Below, piece after piece: positions 8,930-18,853 of a stretch of 64,000 bases of DNA. The stretch spans positions 248,001 to 312,000 of the forward strand of contig NZ_JADMSU010000001.1 of the NCBI RefSeq assembly GCF_015561195.1, given 5' to 3'. Under the pieces are notes generated by a model. That model was not told the origin of the DNA, ran no database searches, and worked only from the letters and a program-made list of their open reading frames with translations. The translations under genes were made by a program, and so were the position numbers. The DNA comes from Collinsella aerofaciens. Its GTDB lineage: Bacteria; Actinomycetota; Coriobacteriia; Coriobacteriales; Coriobacteriaceae. The stretch's first letter is position 1. Each line of letters opens with the position of its first letter.

Positions 8930-9516
8930 GCGCGGCCTTTGACCTGGTCCTTTTTAGGCGTGATGAGGTTGGAGACCGCTTTATACACCGCCAGTGTCAA
9001 CACCGAGTTAAGCACGGTCTTGATAAGGTTGAACGGCAGCACGGCAGGAATCATGAGCGGGGCGATCACATCGACCGAGCCATACCAGAACCATACGCCA
9101 ATGGTAAGGTTTGCGACCATAGACAACGCCGTAGCGGCAATAACGCCGAGCACCAGGCCAATCACGGCACCCTTATAGGTATGCATCTTCTGATAGACGA
9201 TAGCCGCAGGCAGAATGTAGCCCAGCGTGGCAACCAGGTTCATAAGCGCGCCGACCCAGTCACCCGTGGTGAGCGCATGGATAACGATAGCCATAGCGGC
9301 AACAGCAGTGCCGGCGCCAGGACCATACGCAAACCCGCACACCATCGCCGGTACCAGCGACGGGTCATACGTCAAAAACGGCGCCGAAGGAAGGATAGGC
9401 AGCTGCACGTACATAAACAGGGCGCCCAAGGCGCACATCAACGCCATGGTAACGAGCTGTTTGGTGCTCCACCTATTCGTGTTCTCAAAATGGATATGCT
9501 GCGACTGTTCAGACAT
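8926..9516 (-). CDS. ribU: riboflavin ECF transporter S component (RibU-like)
   Basis: The membrane S component that binds the vitamin. Its 196 residues contain about six hydrophobic segments. RibU hallmarks are MYVQLPILPSAPFLTYDPSLVPA near the N terminus and the later PFNLIKT segment. Start ATG 9516 (MSEQSQ) is preceded by AGGTGA; an in-frame ATG at 9537 falls inside the riboswitch's closing helix and is rejected. The FMN riboswitch directly upstream supports riboflavin as substrate, independently of the protein resemblance. It is the first gene of the ribU-ecfA-ecfT-PPOX-PPOX operon. Confidence 0.9.
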   Translation of the reverse strand: MSEQSQHIHFENTNRWSTKQLVTMALMCALGALFMYVQLPILPSAPFLTYDPSLVPAMVCGFAYGPGAGTAVAAMAIVIHALTTGDWVGALMNLVATLGYILPAAIVYQKMHTYKGAVIGLVLGVIAATALSMVANLTIGVWFWYGSVDVIAPLMIPAVLPFNLIKTVLNSVLTLAVYKAVSNLITPKKDQVKGRA

Positions 9517-9530
9517 AAGATCACCTGCCT

Positions 9531-9708
9531 CTTTCATCCGGACTCTAACCGTTGGTACTGGGATCTCACCAGTTCAGCCGGCATGCGAACCAACACACGC
9601 ACGGGTCGCGGACTCATCGGCTCGGTCGCAGACACCTCGCCTGCGCCACGGCGTCCCTTTGACACCGCCCGATTTACCGCCAGTGGGGAATTCCACCCCG
9701 CCCTGAAA
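9531..9708 (-). promoter_or_regulatory. FMN riboswitch (RFN element)
   Basis: Read on the minus strand, the RFN core blocks appear in order: CAGGGCGGGGTG, ATTCCCCACTGGCGGTA, AGTCCGCGACCC, CCGGCTGAACTGGTGAGATC, CCAGTACCAACGGTTAGAGTC and GGATGAAAG. TTTCA at the 5' end pairs with TGAAA at the 3' end as P1. The ribU Shine-Dalgarno begins only a few bases after the aptamer and no terminator hairpin fits between them, so control is probably translational, off when FMN is plentiful. A possible promoter with TACACT lies just upstream. Confidence 0.95.
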
Positions 9709-9914
9709 CAGCAATTGCAAGTGTAGCACGAGCAGGTTCTCGCGCAAGTATGCCAAGGGTAATTTGTGGCGGAGATCAGTTGCCAAAGCAACCACGTCCC
9801 CCACCCATCCCAAAGCAACGCGCCTTTCGCGCAAAGCGCGAAACAGCGAAGGGGACACGTATCCCTATCGACCACATCCTTCTCCGCCCGCCGGCCTCAA
9901 GGCCGTAAACGCAG

Positions 9915-10057
9915 GGAATCCGGGGGCGGGACGGGGACTTCTCTCCGGAATATTCCGCAGGACGCAAAGAGGCTCCGCAGCGCGAAGCGCGATGCGGAGC
10001 CTCTTTGCATGTCCGAGGACGTTCCGGAGAGAAGTCCCCGTCCCGCCCCCGGATTCC
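9915..10057. repeat. long nested hairpin downstream of groEL
   Basis: Outer arms 9915-9950 and 10022-10057 are perfectly complementary over 36 bp. Inside, GCAAAGAGGCTCCGCA pairs with its exact complement, and GCGC-GAA-GCGC forms the tip. The whole 143-bp unit sits in the 376-bp gap between ribU and groEL, 27 bp from the groEL stop. The rest of that gap (9731-9914) shows a small TTCGCGC/GCGCGAA hairpin but no gene. Its size exceeds a normal terminator, and it resembles the nested hairpins at 12250, 42880 and 62845 in layout, not in sequence. Confidence 0.8.
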
Positions 10058-10084
10058 CGGTGGGAGTTCTAGACCTTGTCGGCC

Positions 10085-11800
<1,716 letters not shown>

Positions 11801-11818
11801 TCAGAGATTCTGACGAGA

Positions 11819-12112
11819 CTAGGCCTCGACGACGGCGTAGATGTCGTCGGCGCGCATGAGCAGATACTTCTCGCCGTCGACCTTGACCTCGTTGCCACCA
11901 AACTTACCGTAGATGACAACGTCGCCGACCTGAACGTCCATGGGGATGCGCTCGCCCTTGTCGTTGACCTTACCGGCGCCAACGGCAACGATGGTGCCGC
12001 GCTGCGGCTTCTCCTGAGCGTTGCTGGCGATGTACAGGCCAGAAGCGGTCTTCTGCTCGGCCTCGTCGGGCTTGACCAGGACGCGATCTGCAAGCGGCTT
12101 CAAAGACGACAT
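11819..12112 (-). CDS. groS: 10-kDa co-chaperonin GroES
   Basis: The lid of the GroEL cage; 97 residues, the usual size. The family motif LKPLADRVLVKPDEAEQKTASGLYI is at the N terminus, with the mobile loop near residues 20-35. ATG 12112 has AAGGAGG upstream; an earlier ATG at 12145 lacks a ribosome site and would start inside a leader hairpin. A weak TATAAC -10 candidate lies near 12210 on the minus strand. I searched the leader for a CIRCE inverted repeat (TTAGCACTC-N9-GAGTGCTAA) and an HspR box and saw neither, so the heat-shock control is unclear. Confidence 0.97.
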   Translation of the reverse strand: MSSLKPLADRVLVKPDEAEQKTASGLYIASNAQEKPQRGTIVAVGAGKVNDKGERIPMDVQVGDVVIYGKFGGNEVKVDGEKYLLMRADDIYAVVEA

Positions 12113-12133
12113 GCTTGTTTCCTCCTTTTTGGG

Positions 12134-12154
12134 CCGCGCGGTCATGCCGCGCGG
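12134..12154 (-). promoter_or_regulatory. GC-rich leader hairpin before groES
   Basis: CCGCGCGG (12134-12141) and CCGCGCGG (12147-12154) form a perfect 8-bp stem with loop TCATG, ending about 10 nt before the Shine-Dalgarno. It could stabilise the groES mRNA 5' end. It looks too stable to be a thermometer. Confidence 0.45.
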
Positions 12155-12249
12155 GTTAACCCTTTTTGTTTGCGTACGCGTTGAATGGTACCCACGAATG
12201 GCGGGTTATACAACACGGAGTCAAAAAATCTTATTTTTTGGCACTTAGA

Positions 12250-12448
12250 TTTTCTGAATGCCGGGGGATAACTTAGAGGTGGCTCCCGGGGCGGACCGGA
12301 GGGCATGAAGTTTGCTGCTCTACAGTCCTGCGCAAGACGGAAAGCACATTAAGTGCTTTCCTTTGCGTGCGGAACTCGCGACAAACTTCATGCCCTCCGG
12401 TCCGCCCCGGGAGCCAGGTTAACTAATTCGGGCCCGGCATTCAGAAAA
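12250..12448. repeat. long nested hairpin upstream of groES
   Basis: Outer arms TTTTCTGAATGCCGGG (12250-12265) and its complement at 12433-12448 enclose a second pair of perfect 33-bp arms (12281-12313 and 12383-12415), which enclose GGAAAGCAC-ATTAA-GTGCTTTCC. Three concentric stems span 199 bp with no coding frame. It fills much of the gene-free stretch 12113-12605; the remainder holds the AGTTGCGGTG repeat and nothing else I can name. Confidence 0.8.
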
Positions 12449-12520
12449 GTCAGTGCAGCAAAATGGCGATGCGGATGGAATGCACAAGATAGGGGCACGT
12501 TGTTGGGACGTGCTCTTTTA

Positions 12521-12587
12521 AGTTGCGGTGGAATAGTTCCTGTTTTTGGGCTTGAAGGCCGATTTTAGGGACTATTTCACCGCAACT
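12521..12587. repeat. AGTTGCGGTG palindromic element, copy 1
   Basis: AGTTGCGGTGGAATAGTTCC (12521-12540) pairs with 12568-12587 with a few wobble or mismatched positions, around a 27-nt loop beginning TGTTT. The same element with a 27-nt loop occurs at 60729. It lies 19 bp past the amidohydrolase stop and could double as its terminator. Confidence 0.8.
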
Positions 12588-12605
12588 GAGGGGTGGGATG
12601 TGGGG

Positions 12606-14255
12606 TTAACGCTCGTAGATTAAGTTACCTGCCAGATAGGTTGCCTGAACTTTGGTGTCTTGGAGCTCTTGGGGGTCAATGGTGAGCGGGTTTTGGTCCA
12701 GGACTACCAGGTCGGCGTATTTGCCGGGCTCTAGGCTGCCGAGATTTTGCTCGTCGCCCGCTGCGTACGCGCTACCAAGCGTGTAGTTGCGCAGGGCCGT
12801 TGCCGCATCGATGCGCTCGCTGGGGAGCCAGCCGCCCTCGGGCCAGTGGCTGCGAGGGTCTTGGCGCGTAATAGCCGTGTAGAGCACGTTCATGCTGGTA
12901 ACGGCCGTGATGGGGCTGTCGGTACCAAAAGCTTGGCGGATGCCGCGCTGCTTATAGGTCGCAAACGGCCACATGATGCGGCTGCGTTCCAGGCCCAGGT
13001 CGCGCTCCGGGCCACCCGGGTCGAGCGTGATGTGGCAAGGCTGGCTCGAGACAATGACGTTGAGCTTGCGCAGACGATCGATGTCACCGGGCAGCAAATT
13101 CTCCAGATGCTCGAGCGTGTTATGACCGTGCGGGGGCAGACCGTAGAGCTCTGCCGCCTCCTCAAAGATATCGAGTGCGGCATGGATGGCACCGTCGCCG
13201 ATAACGTGGATGCGCACGGTGTGGCCGCGCTCGGCTGCCGCCAGAACCAACTTGCGCATGCGCTCGACAGGAACCGTCAGGCGCCCCTGGTCACCCGGGA
13301 AGCGCGGGTTAGTATAGGGCTCAGTGAGGTATGCGGTATGCTCGCTCGACACGCCGTCGAAGAACTGTTTAAATCCTGGCGCCGAGAGCAGCGCGTTGTT
13401 CGCGTAGCGGGTCTGGAGTTCTTCCAAGCGCGATTGGTCATCCAGCAGCGTGGGAAACAGATGGGCGCGGATGCCCAGCTTGCCGGCGGCCTGCAGCTTG
13501 TCGTAAACATCGTCGCGAATAAAGTCACAACCCGGCATGGGCATGAGCGACATATCGCAGATCGAGGTGATGCCCTGCTCGGCCATACGCTTCATCTGGT
13601 CGGCGTAAGCGCTCGCGATGCGCTCCTCGCCCAGCCACTCCAGGCAGCGAGGCAGCAGCTGCATAGCAGCTGCCTCGTGGGCGATACCCGTAAGCTCACC
13701 GTTTGAGTCTTTGTCGTAACTGCCACCCGCCGGAGGCTCGCTGTCGCGCGTCACGCCGAGCGCCTCGAGCGCGCGGCTGTTGAGCCACAGCGTATGCCCG
13801 TCGCCCGAGTACATAACACAGGGGCGATCGGGAAAAGCGGCATCGAGCGACGCCTTGGTGGGATGCTCGGGCGGATCCCAGCGGTAATCGCGCCAGCCCT
13901 GGGTCACGACCCAGGCGTCATCGGACAAGCCTTGGGAAAACTCGAGCGCATGCTGCACCAGTGCCGCCTCTGACGTGCCCATATCCATGAGCATGTACGG
14001 CGAGGAACCGACCGAGGTATGGAAGAAGTGCAGGTGCGCATCATGGAAACCGGGGCAGATAAATTGTTCGCCGTAATCGACCACCGGCGTGGCGGCAGGG
14101 GCGGCGGCAACCACGTCATCGGGTGCGCCGACCGCGACGATGCGATCGCCCGCAATGGCAATCGCCAGCTCGCGGGCGGTATCGATACCGTCTTGGGCGG
14201 TAAAAACGTTCTTGGAGCGGATAATCCGATCGATATGCTGCATGGGCATCCCCAT
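12606..14255 (-). CDS. amidohydrolase family 3 protein (YtcJ-like)
   Basis: A metal-dependent hydrolase of the amidohydrolase superfamily, 549 residues, probably cytosolic. The metal site begins at CPGFHDAHLHF; RIHVIGDGAIHAALDIFEEA, CHITLDP and AFGTDSPITAVTSM supply later ligands, and the C-terminal beta domain ends LGSLEPGKYADLVVLDQNPL. The substrate of most family members is unknown. The open frame continues upstream to 15332, but that part is antisense to the M20 peptidase; I start at ATG 14255 (MGMPMQH), with 14249 and 14243 as alternatives because no strong ribosome site decides. It is divergent from the M20 gene, so the 156-bp gap carries both promoters. Confidence 0.88.
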   Translation of the reverse strand: MGMPMQHIDRIIRSKNVFTAQDGIDTARELAIAIAGDRIVAVGAPDDVVAAAPAATPVVDYGEQFICPGFHDAHLHFFHTSVGSSPYMLMDMGTSEAALVQHALEFSQGLSDDAWVVTQGWRDYRWDPPEHPTKASLDAAFPDRPCVMYSGDGHTLWLNSRALEALGVTRDSEPPAGGSYDKDSNGELTGIAHEAAAMQLLPRCLEWLGEERIASAYADQMKRMAEQGITSICDMSLMPMPGCDFIRDDVYDKLQAAGKLGIRAHLFPTLLDDQSRLEELQTRYANNALLSAPGFKQFFDGVSSEHTAYLTEPYTNPRFPGDQGRLTVPVERMRKLVLAAAERGHTVRIHVIGDGAIHAALDIFEEAAELYGLPPHGHNTLEHLENLLPGDIDRLRKLNVIVSSQPCHITLDPGGPERDLGLERSRIMWPFATYKQRGIRQAFGTDSPITAVTSMNVLYTAITRQDPRSHWPEGGWLPSERIDAATALRNYTLGSAYAAGDEQNLGSLEPGKYADLVVLDQNPLTIDPQELQDTKVQATYLAGNLIYER

Positions 14256-14411
14256 CTCTGGCAGGAAATTCAACACCCCCGAGTGTACTCCCCCACTCTT
14301 GTTACAAAACCCCAAGCGGCAAACGGCAACTTTACCAGCCCTAGCGGCAGGTGGCATACTGGAGAAAGCCTGTACGATTTTGCGATCAACCCAGCAAGGA
14401 GCAAATCGACC

Positions 14412-15875
14412 ATGACGAAGACCAAGGCACAGCAGATTATGGCGGCAACCGAGGTTCGCGCGGCAGACGACGTCACCGCGGCCATCCAGGATATCGCCGC
14501 CGAGTTTGAACCCTACATCATCAAGCAGCGCCGGCACTTCCATAAGCACCCGGAGCTGAGCCTTGCCGAGGAGCGCACGACTTCCGACATCGCCAACCAG
14601 CTCGACGCCATGAATATCCCCTACGAGCGTCCGCTCAAGACGGGCCTGGTGGCGACGCTCCGCGGTACCGCGCCCGATGCCTACCGCGAGGACGGCACGC
14701 CGCGCCGCCGTATCCTGCTGCGCGCCGATATCGACGCCCTGCCTGTCACCGAGCAGACTGGCGAGGAGTTCGCCAGCGTCAACGAGGGCTGCATGCACGC
14801 CTGCGGTCACGACTGCCATATCGCCATGATGCTCGGCACGCTGCAGATTCTGCGCCACATGACCGATGACATCCACGGCGAGATTCGCATCGTTTTCCAG
14901 CCCAGCGAGGAAAACGGCCAGGGCGCCAAACTCATGATCGGCACGGGTGTGCTCGACGGCGTCGACGGCGCCTACGCCGCGCACATCTGGAGCGAGGTCG
15001 ACGCCGGCACCGTAAGCTGCGAGCCCGGCCCACGCATGGCAAACACCGACTGGTTCCGCATCGACGTCCGCGGCACCTCGTGCCATGGCGCCATGCCCCA
15101 GCGCGGCCACGACGCCGTTATGGTTGCCGCCGAAATCGTCAACGCCCTGCAGACCATCGTCTCGCGCGAGATTAGCCCCTACGAACCCGCCGTCATCACC
15201 GTCGGCGAGCTGCATGGCGGCACCGCGCGCAACGTTATCGCCGGCACGGCGTACCTCGCCGGCACGGTGCGCACCTATGGCGACAAGACGCATGAGGAGA
15301 TGCCCGAGCTTATGCGCCGCATCGTGGAGCACACCGCAGCAGCACTAGGCGCCGAGGCCGAACTCACCGACTACACCATCGCCAACTACAAGGTCGAAAA
15401 TGATGCCGCCTCGAGCGAGCGCTGCCGCCAAGCTGTGCTCAAGTGCCTGGGCCCCGCAGGCGAGGGCCATTACCGTGGCACGCTTTCGGGCGAGGACTTC
15501 TCGGAGTATCTGCGCCGCGTACCGGGCGTGCTCGCCTTTGTTGGCACGCGCAACCCCCAGATTGGCGCCACCTATGCCCAGCACTCCTGCTTCTATAAGA
15601 TCGACGAGAGCGTGCTCGCCAAGGGCTCCATGGTAGCCGCTCAGTATGCCATCGACTTTTTGGCCGAGCCCACGCAAGAAGAGCTCGACGGCCCCACGAT
15701 CGCCGCGGTTGCCGAGACCAATCCCGACCTGGCAGCCAAGCTGCGCTCTGCCAAGGCAACGGCCGCCGAGGCCCGCGACGCCATGCACGACGCCCGCACC
15801 GCCCGCCATGCCGCAATCAAGGGCATCCACGATGCGCGGACTGCCGCTCGCCACGAGGAGAAGCATGGCGAGTAG
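14412..15875 (+). CDS. M20-family amidohydrolase/peptidase with C-terminal tail
   Basis: A zinc or manganese hydrolase like hippurate or N-acyl-amino-acid hydrolases. In 487 residues: RRHFHKHPELSLAE at about 40, ILLRADIDALPV, HACGHDCHIAMMLG and FQPSEENGQGAKLMI give the metal and catalytic residues, a dimerisation lid lies in the middle, and FSEYLRRVPGVLAFVGTRN holds the late motif. The last 60 residues are an alanine/arginine-rich predicted helix (KATAAEARDAMHDARTARHA) not usual in the family. ATG 14412 follows AAGGAG. The substrate is not determined; an acyl-amino-acid or aminobenzoyl compound is likely. Confidence 0.9.
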   Translation: MTKTKAQQIMAATEVRAADDVTAAIQDIAAEFEPYIIKQRRHFHKHPELSLAEERTTSDIANQLDAMNIPYERPLKTGLVATLRGTAPDAYREDGTPRRRILLRADIDALPVTEQTGEEFASVNEGCMHACGHDCHIAMMLGTLQILRHMTDDIHGEIRIVFQPSEENGQGAKLMIGTGVLDGVDGAYAAHIWSEVDAGTVSCEPGPRMANTDWFRIDVRGTSCHGAMPQRGHDAVMVAAEIVNALQTIVSREISPYEPAVITVGELHGGTARNVIAGTAYLAGTVRTYGDKTHEEMPELMRRIVEHTAAALGAEAELTDYTIANYKVENDAASSERCRQAVLKCLGPAGEGHYRGTLSGEDFSEYLRRVPGVLAFVGTRNPQIGATYAQHSCFYKIDESVLAKGSMVAAQYAIDFLAEPTQEELDGPTIAAVAETNPDLAAKLRSAKATAAEARDAMHDARTARHAAIKGIHDARTAARHEEKHGE

Positions 15876-15910
15876 CCATCACGCCCACCCATAACAACCT
15901 AGCTAGAGCA

Positions 15911-15949
15911 AAGCGGGGGCGAACGTTATCTCAACGTTCGCCCCCGCTT
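15911..15949. terminator. convergent hairpin terminator
   Basis: AAGCGGGGGCGAACGTT (15911-15927) is perfectly complementary to 15933-15949 with a 5-nt loop. It lies between the convergent M20 and DUF2752 genes, so it can serve both strands, although neither side has a long T tract. Confidence 0.7.
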
Positions 15950-15981
15950 ATGTGTCGACCGCTTTTCTAGCGCGTCCTCCG

Positions 15982-16458
15982 TCACGACAGGTAAGAGCGA
16001 AGGATGGTGAGCCAGCGTGGGGTTTCGAGGTGGATGATATCGGCAGGAACTCCGGCGGGAGCGTGACCACCAAAGAGCAGGCCAGTGTCTGCCGGGTTGA
16101 TAAGACGCACGATCCATACGGCAACGACCAGCACGCACAGAACAATAACCGCAATGTCGATGCCGCGCTTTAGCTTGCTCGACGTCACCTCCTCGCGCAC
16201 GAACGCGAGCACAAACGCAATCGGCACCACCCAAAACAGCGGATGGTAGGCAAAGGCCGCCGCAAAATCGAGGCGCAGTGCTGCCAGCCAGGCCCTCGTC
16301 ATGCCACATCCCGGACAGGGAATGCCCGTCATCAGGCGAAACACGCAGCCGATATCGAGCAGGTAGAGTGCGAGCCAGGCGACCAAGAGCGCGCCGATGC
16401 AAGAAAGGGCGCGGCGAATGAGTTCCGCCGCGCCCTTATGTCCCTGGGAGCTGTTCAC
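15982..16458 (-). CDS. DUF2752 membrane protein
   Basis: A small membrane protein of 158 residues with four hydrophobic segments and the diagnostic TGIPCPGCGMTRAWLAAL motif (paired cysteines after the first helix). Its function is unknown in the family. I choose GTG 16458 because it avoids overlapping the upstream gene; an ATG at 16518 would add 20 residues and overlap by 47 bases without a visible ribosome site. It lies directly behind the DUF4234 zinc-ribbon gene, so the two are probably co-transcribed. Confidence 0.8.
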   Translation of the reverse strand: MNSSQGHKGAAELIRRALSCIGALLVAWLALYLLDIGCVFRLMTGIPCPGCGMTRAWLAALRLDFAAAFAYHPLFWVVPIAFVLAFVREEVTSSKLKRGIDIAVIVLCVLVVAVWIVRLINPADTGLLFGGHAPAGVPADIIHLETPRWLTILRSYLS

Positions 16459-16471
16459 GCCGCTCTTATCG

Positions 16472-17149
16472 TTAGGCACGAGCGCCAAGACGGACGTTGT
16501 AAGCCGTTGCCATGGCATTGGTATTCTTGATGATGATGTTCATGGCAAAGATGGGGCCAAGGCCGCACAGCAGCGCGCCGACGATCTGCCACATAAGAAC
16601 GGTGGTACCGTTCTCCTGGAACATCAGGCCATAGCGAGGAGCATTAGCCTGCAGGCGGTTACCGATCTTGTAGTACCAGTAGAGTGCGTAGAAGCCGCAG
16701 GTCACGAACGACAGCAGGATAAATGCTGCCAGACCCGGCGTGGAATCGCCGTCGTCCTGGCACATGACATTGATGTCGCGGGCGAGGCAATAGAGGAAGT
16801 AATATGAATAGATGCCGCAGGTCACGATGGAAAGCAGGAGCCAGCCGATCACGCCACGGTCGGTTTTAATCGGAGTATAACCCATCGGGGCAGGTGCAGG
16901 CTGCTGAGCATACTGCTGCTGACCGGTGTACTGCTGCTGCCCGGCGTACTGCTGCTGAGGCTGAGGCTGAACTGCCTGAACCGGAGTGGGCTGAATCTGC
17001 GTGGGCTGCGGAGCAGGCTGGGGCTGAGGTGCAGGCTGCGGCGCGGGCTGCGGAGCAGGAGCAGCGGAAGCGGCACCGACGGCAGAACCGCAGACAGGGC
17101 AGAATTTGGCATCATCCGAAATGGGAGAACCACAAGTGGGACAGAACAT
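16472..17149 (-). CDS. zinc-ribbon DUF4234 membrane protein
   Basis: A 225-residue protein. Residues 1-22 form a zinc ribbon (MFCPTCG and FCPVCG, two CxxC pairs). Residues 25-90 are a proline/glutamine-rich linker, followed by a DUF4234 domain with about three membrane helices, beginning RGVIGWLLLSIVTCGIYSYYF and containing the paired aromatic FYALYWYYKIG. ATG 17149 has AAGGAG upstream. The combination of ribbon, low-complexity linker and helices matches its neighbour at 17345, suggesting related envelope roles. The function is unknown. Confidence 0.85.
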   Translation of the reverse strand: MFCPTCGSPISDDAKFCPVCGSAVGAASAAPAPQPAPQPAPQPQPAPQPTQIQPTPVQAVQPQPQQQYAGQQQYTGQQQYAQQPAPAPMGYTPIKTDRGVIGWLLLSIVTCGIYSYYFLYCLARDINVMCQDDGDSTPGLAAFILLSFVTCGFYALYWYYKIGNRLQANAPRYGLMFQENGTTVLMWQIVGALLCGLGPIFAMNIIIKNTNAMATAYNVRLGARA

Positions 17150-17344
17150 AAGCTTCTCCTTTTCCTAAGGCGTTGCACGCCTTCAAACCTTACACGTCTA
17201 TGTTCTCAACAATAGCCGCGACGTTGTTGCGCAACATTGACCAATTCCCGAGAAATTTTGCTGCAACCGTTTTCCCAGGCATTTTCTTGCTTCCGCAGTA
17301 GAAAAAGGCACCCCGGGCTCAGTTGCCCAGGGCGCCTCGACCGA

Positions 17345-18703
17345 CTATTCGGTTTGATTGTTTTCGGCAGCAGGATTATCGCCCGGCTCTTCCGCCGGCG
17401 TGGCAACGGCATTCCAATCGGGCTCCGCAGGCGTCGCCTCGGGCGCCGGGGCAGGCGCCGGGGCAGGTGCCGGAGCAGGCGCGGGCGCAGGTGCAGGCGC
17501 AGGTGCAGGTGCAGGGGCAGGGGCAGGTGCCGGGGCAGGCGCAGCACCAGTGGCGGCCGTGGGGTTGAATCCCGCAGGAGTAGGCTTCTTCTCACCCGGG
17601 AGCACAAACGTCAGGACATCGTCGGCATCCTCATCGGCCCACTCGCTGGCATGACGTGCCGCCCAATAGCCAACGGCGCGATACTTGAGCATCTTGCCAA
17701 ACACAGTCAGGAACACCGTGACAAAGGCAACGATCATCAAGAACAGGATGAGCGTAATGCCGCCGCCCTCGATGATTGCCTCAAGACCCGTGGGGCGATA
17801 GTAATAGCTATACATACCAAACGTAGCAATGGCGCCAAAGATGGCGGTGAAGATCCATGTGATGATGTGCGACACGATGCCCGTCAAAAACTCGGGAAGA
17901 ATCGAGGCGCAGAATAGCTTGCCCAGGTTGGCCTTATAAGACTTCCAGACCTTCTCGAGCGAAAACGCGCTTTCCACGCGCCCCGCGACGGCAAAGTGCA
18001 TCACGGCGGCATCACCAAACATCTTAAAGAAGATGCCCAGTACCACCGACACGATCATGGCAAAGACAAGCAGCCCCATCGAACCGATGAGGGCACCCTC
18101 AAGACCGCTCCAACCATTGAAATAATATGAACCGACGGCACCGATCACGACGCTCTCGATAGCCGAGAACACCACGCCAATCACCGGAATAATGGCCACG
18201 AACTCGAGCACACCGGTAATGACAGACGAGAAAATGCCCAATCCAAACGAGGTCGAGCGCAGCAGCGGACGCTCCATGCCGTTATCATCCTTGAGCGACA
18301 GGTCACGACCCCACTCGATGGCAAAGCCCGCGCCGCACACGCTTGCCACGTACGCGAGCAAAAAGCCAATGGCCGCTGCGATACCGCCGATAACGGGGAT
18401 AAACAGCACCAGCACCGAGACAACACAGATCAGCGCCGGCAAAAAGGCGATTTGGCATACGCGAACCAAGGCGCCGGGAACCTTAAGCATGTCGTTGAAG
18501 GCCTGAGCCATGCAACCCTTGGGCGCGTTCATAGCCGGCTGGGGCGCAACGAACGGCTGCGGCTGGGCAAACGGCTGACCCTGCGGCTGAGGTTGAGCTT
18601 GCGGAGCGGGGCCGGCGGCCTTGACCTCGGTATTAGGGGCACCGCACACGCCGCAGAACTTGTCGTTATCGCCCATGGGGGCGCCACACTGCGAACAGAA
18701 CAT
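17345..18703 (-). CDS. zinc-ribbon DUF4013 membrane protein with Ala-Pro repeat
   Basis: 452 residues. MFCSQCG and FCGVCG give an N-terminal zinc ribbon; a Pro/Gln linker follows. A DUF4013-like domain with about six hydrophobic segments occupies residues 100-370 (GLEGALIGSMGLLVFAMIV and neighbours). Near residues 388-422 lies a run of roughly sixteen Ala-Pro dipeptides, encoded by repeated GCAGGTGCCGG-type units on the plus strand, then a short acidic tail. I start at ATG 18703, where AAGGGA is suitably spaced; ATG 18712 and 18796 are less supported. The function is unknown. The AP rod may span the peptidoglycan, and its DNA repeat is prone to length change. Confidence 0.85.
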   Translation of the reverse strand: MFCSQCGAPMGDNDKFCGVCGAPNTEVKAAGPAPQAQPQPQGQPFAQPQPFVAPQPAMNAPKGCMAQAFNDMLKVPGALVRVCQIAFLPALICVVSVLVLFIPVIGGIAAAIGFLLAYVASVCGAGFAIEWGRDLSLKDDNGMERPLLRSTSFGLGIFSSVITGVLEFVAIIPVIGVVFSAIESVVIGAVGSYYFNGWSGLEGALIGSMGLLVFAMIVSVVLGIFFKMFGDAAVMHFAVAGRVESAFSLEKVWKSYKANLGKLFCASILPEFLTGIVSHIITWIFTAIFGAIATFGMYSYYYRPTGLEAIIEGGGITLILFLMIVAFVTVFLTVFGKMLKYRAVGYWAARHASEWADEDADDVLTFVLPGEKKPTPAGFNPTAATGAAPAPAPAPAPAPAPAPAPAPAPAPAPAPAPAPAPEATPAEPDWNAVATPAEEPGDNPAAENNQTE

Positions 18704-18853
18704 CGAAATCATCCCTTCGTATCTAGAGCGAATCACCTGGATCGCAAACGGTGTCTTTGGCATCATTATCGCCCAATGTGAGGACAAATACCCCAAGATG
18801 ACCGATTTGCAACGTAGGCGGCTTTATTCAATGATTCGAAGGGTACGCCCGGG

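Noticed and set aside
9517-9537. Earlier ribU start at ATG 9537
   Set aside because: It lies in the closing helix of the FMN riboswitch; AGGTGA before ATG 9516 fits better.
12113-12260. CIRCE or HspR box before groES
   Set aside because: No TTAGCACTC/GAGTGCTAA or CTTGAG inverted repeat found; GGCACTTAG at 12240 is only a chance partial match.
14256-15332. A 908-codon minus-strand frame extends the amidohydrolase upstream by about 359 codons
   Set aside because: That extension is antisense to the M20 peptidase, has no family similarity and has high-GC shadow composition. The amidohydrolase domain starts at 14255.
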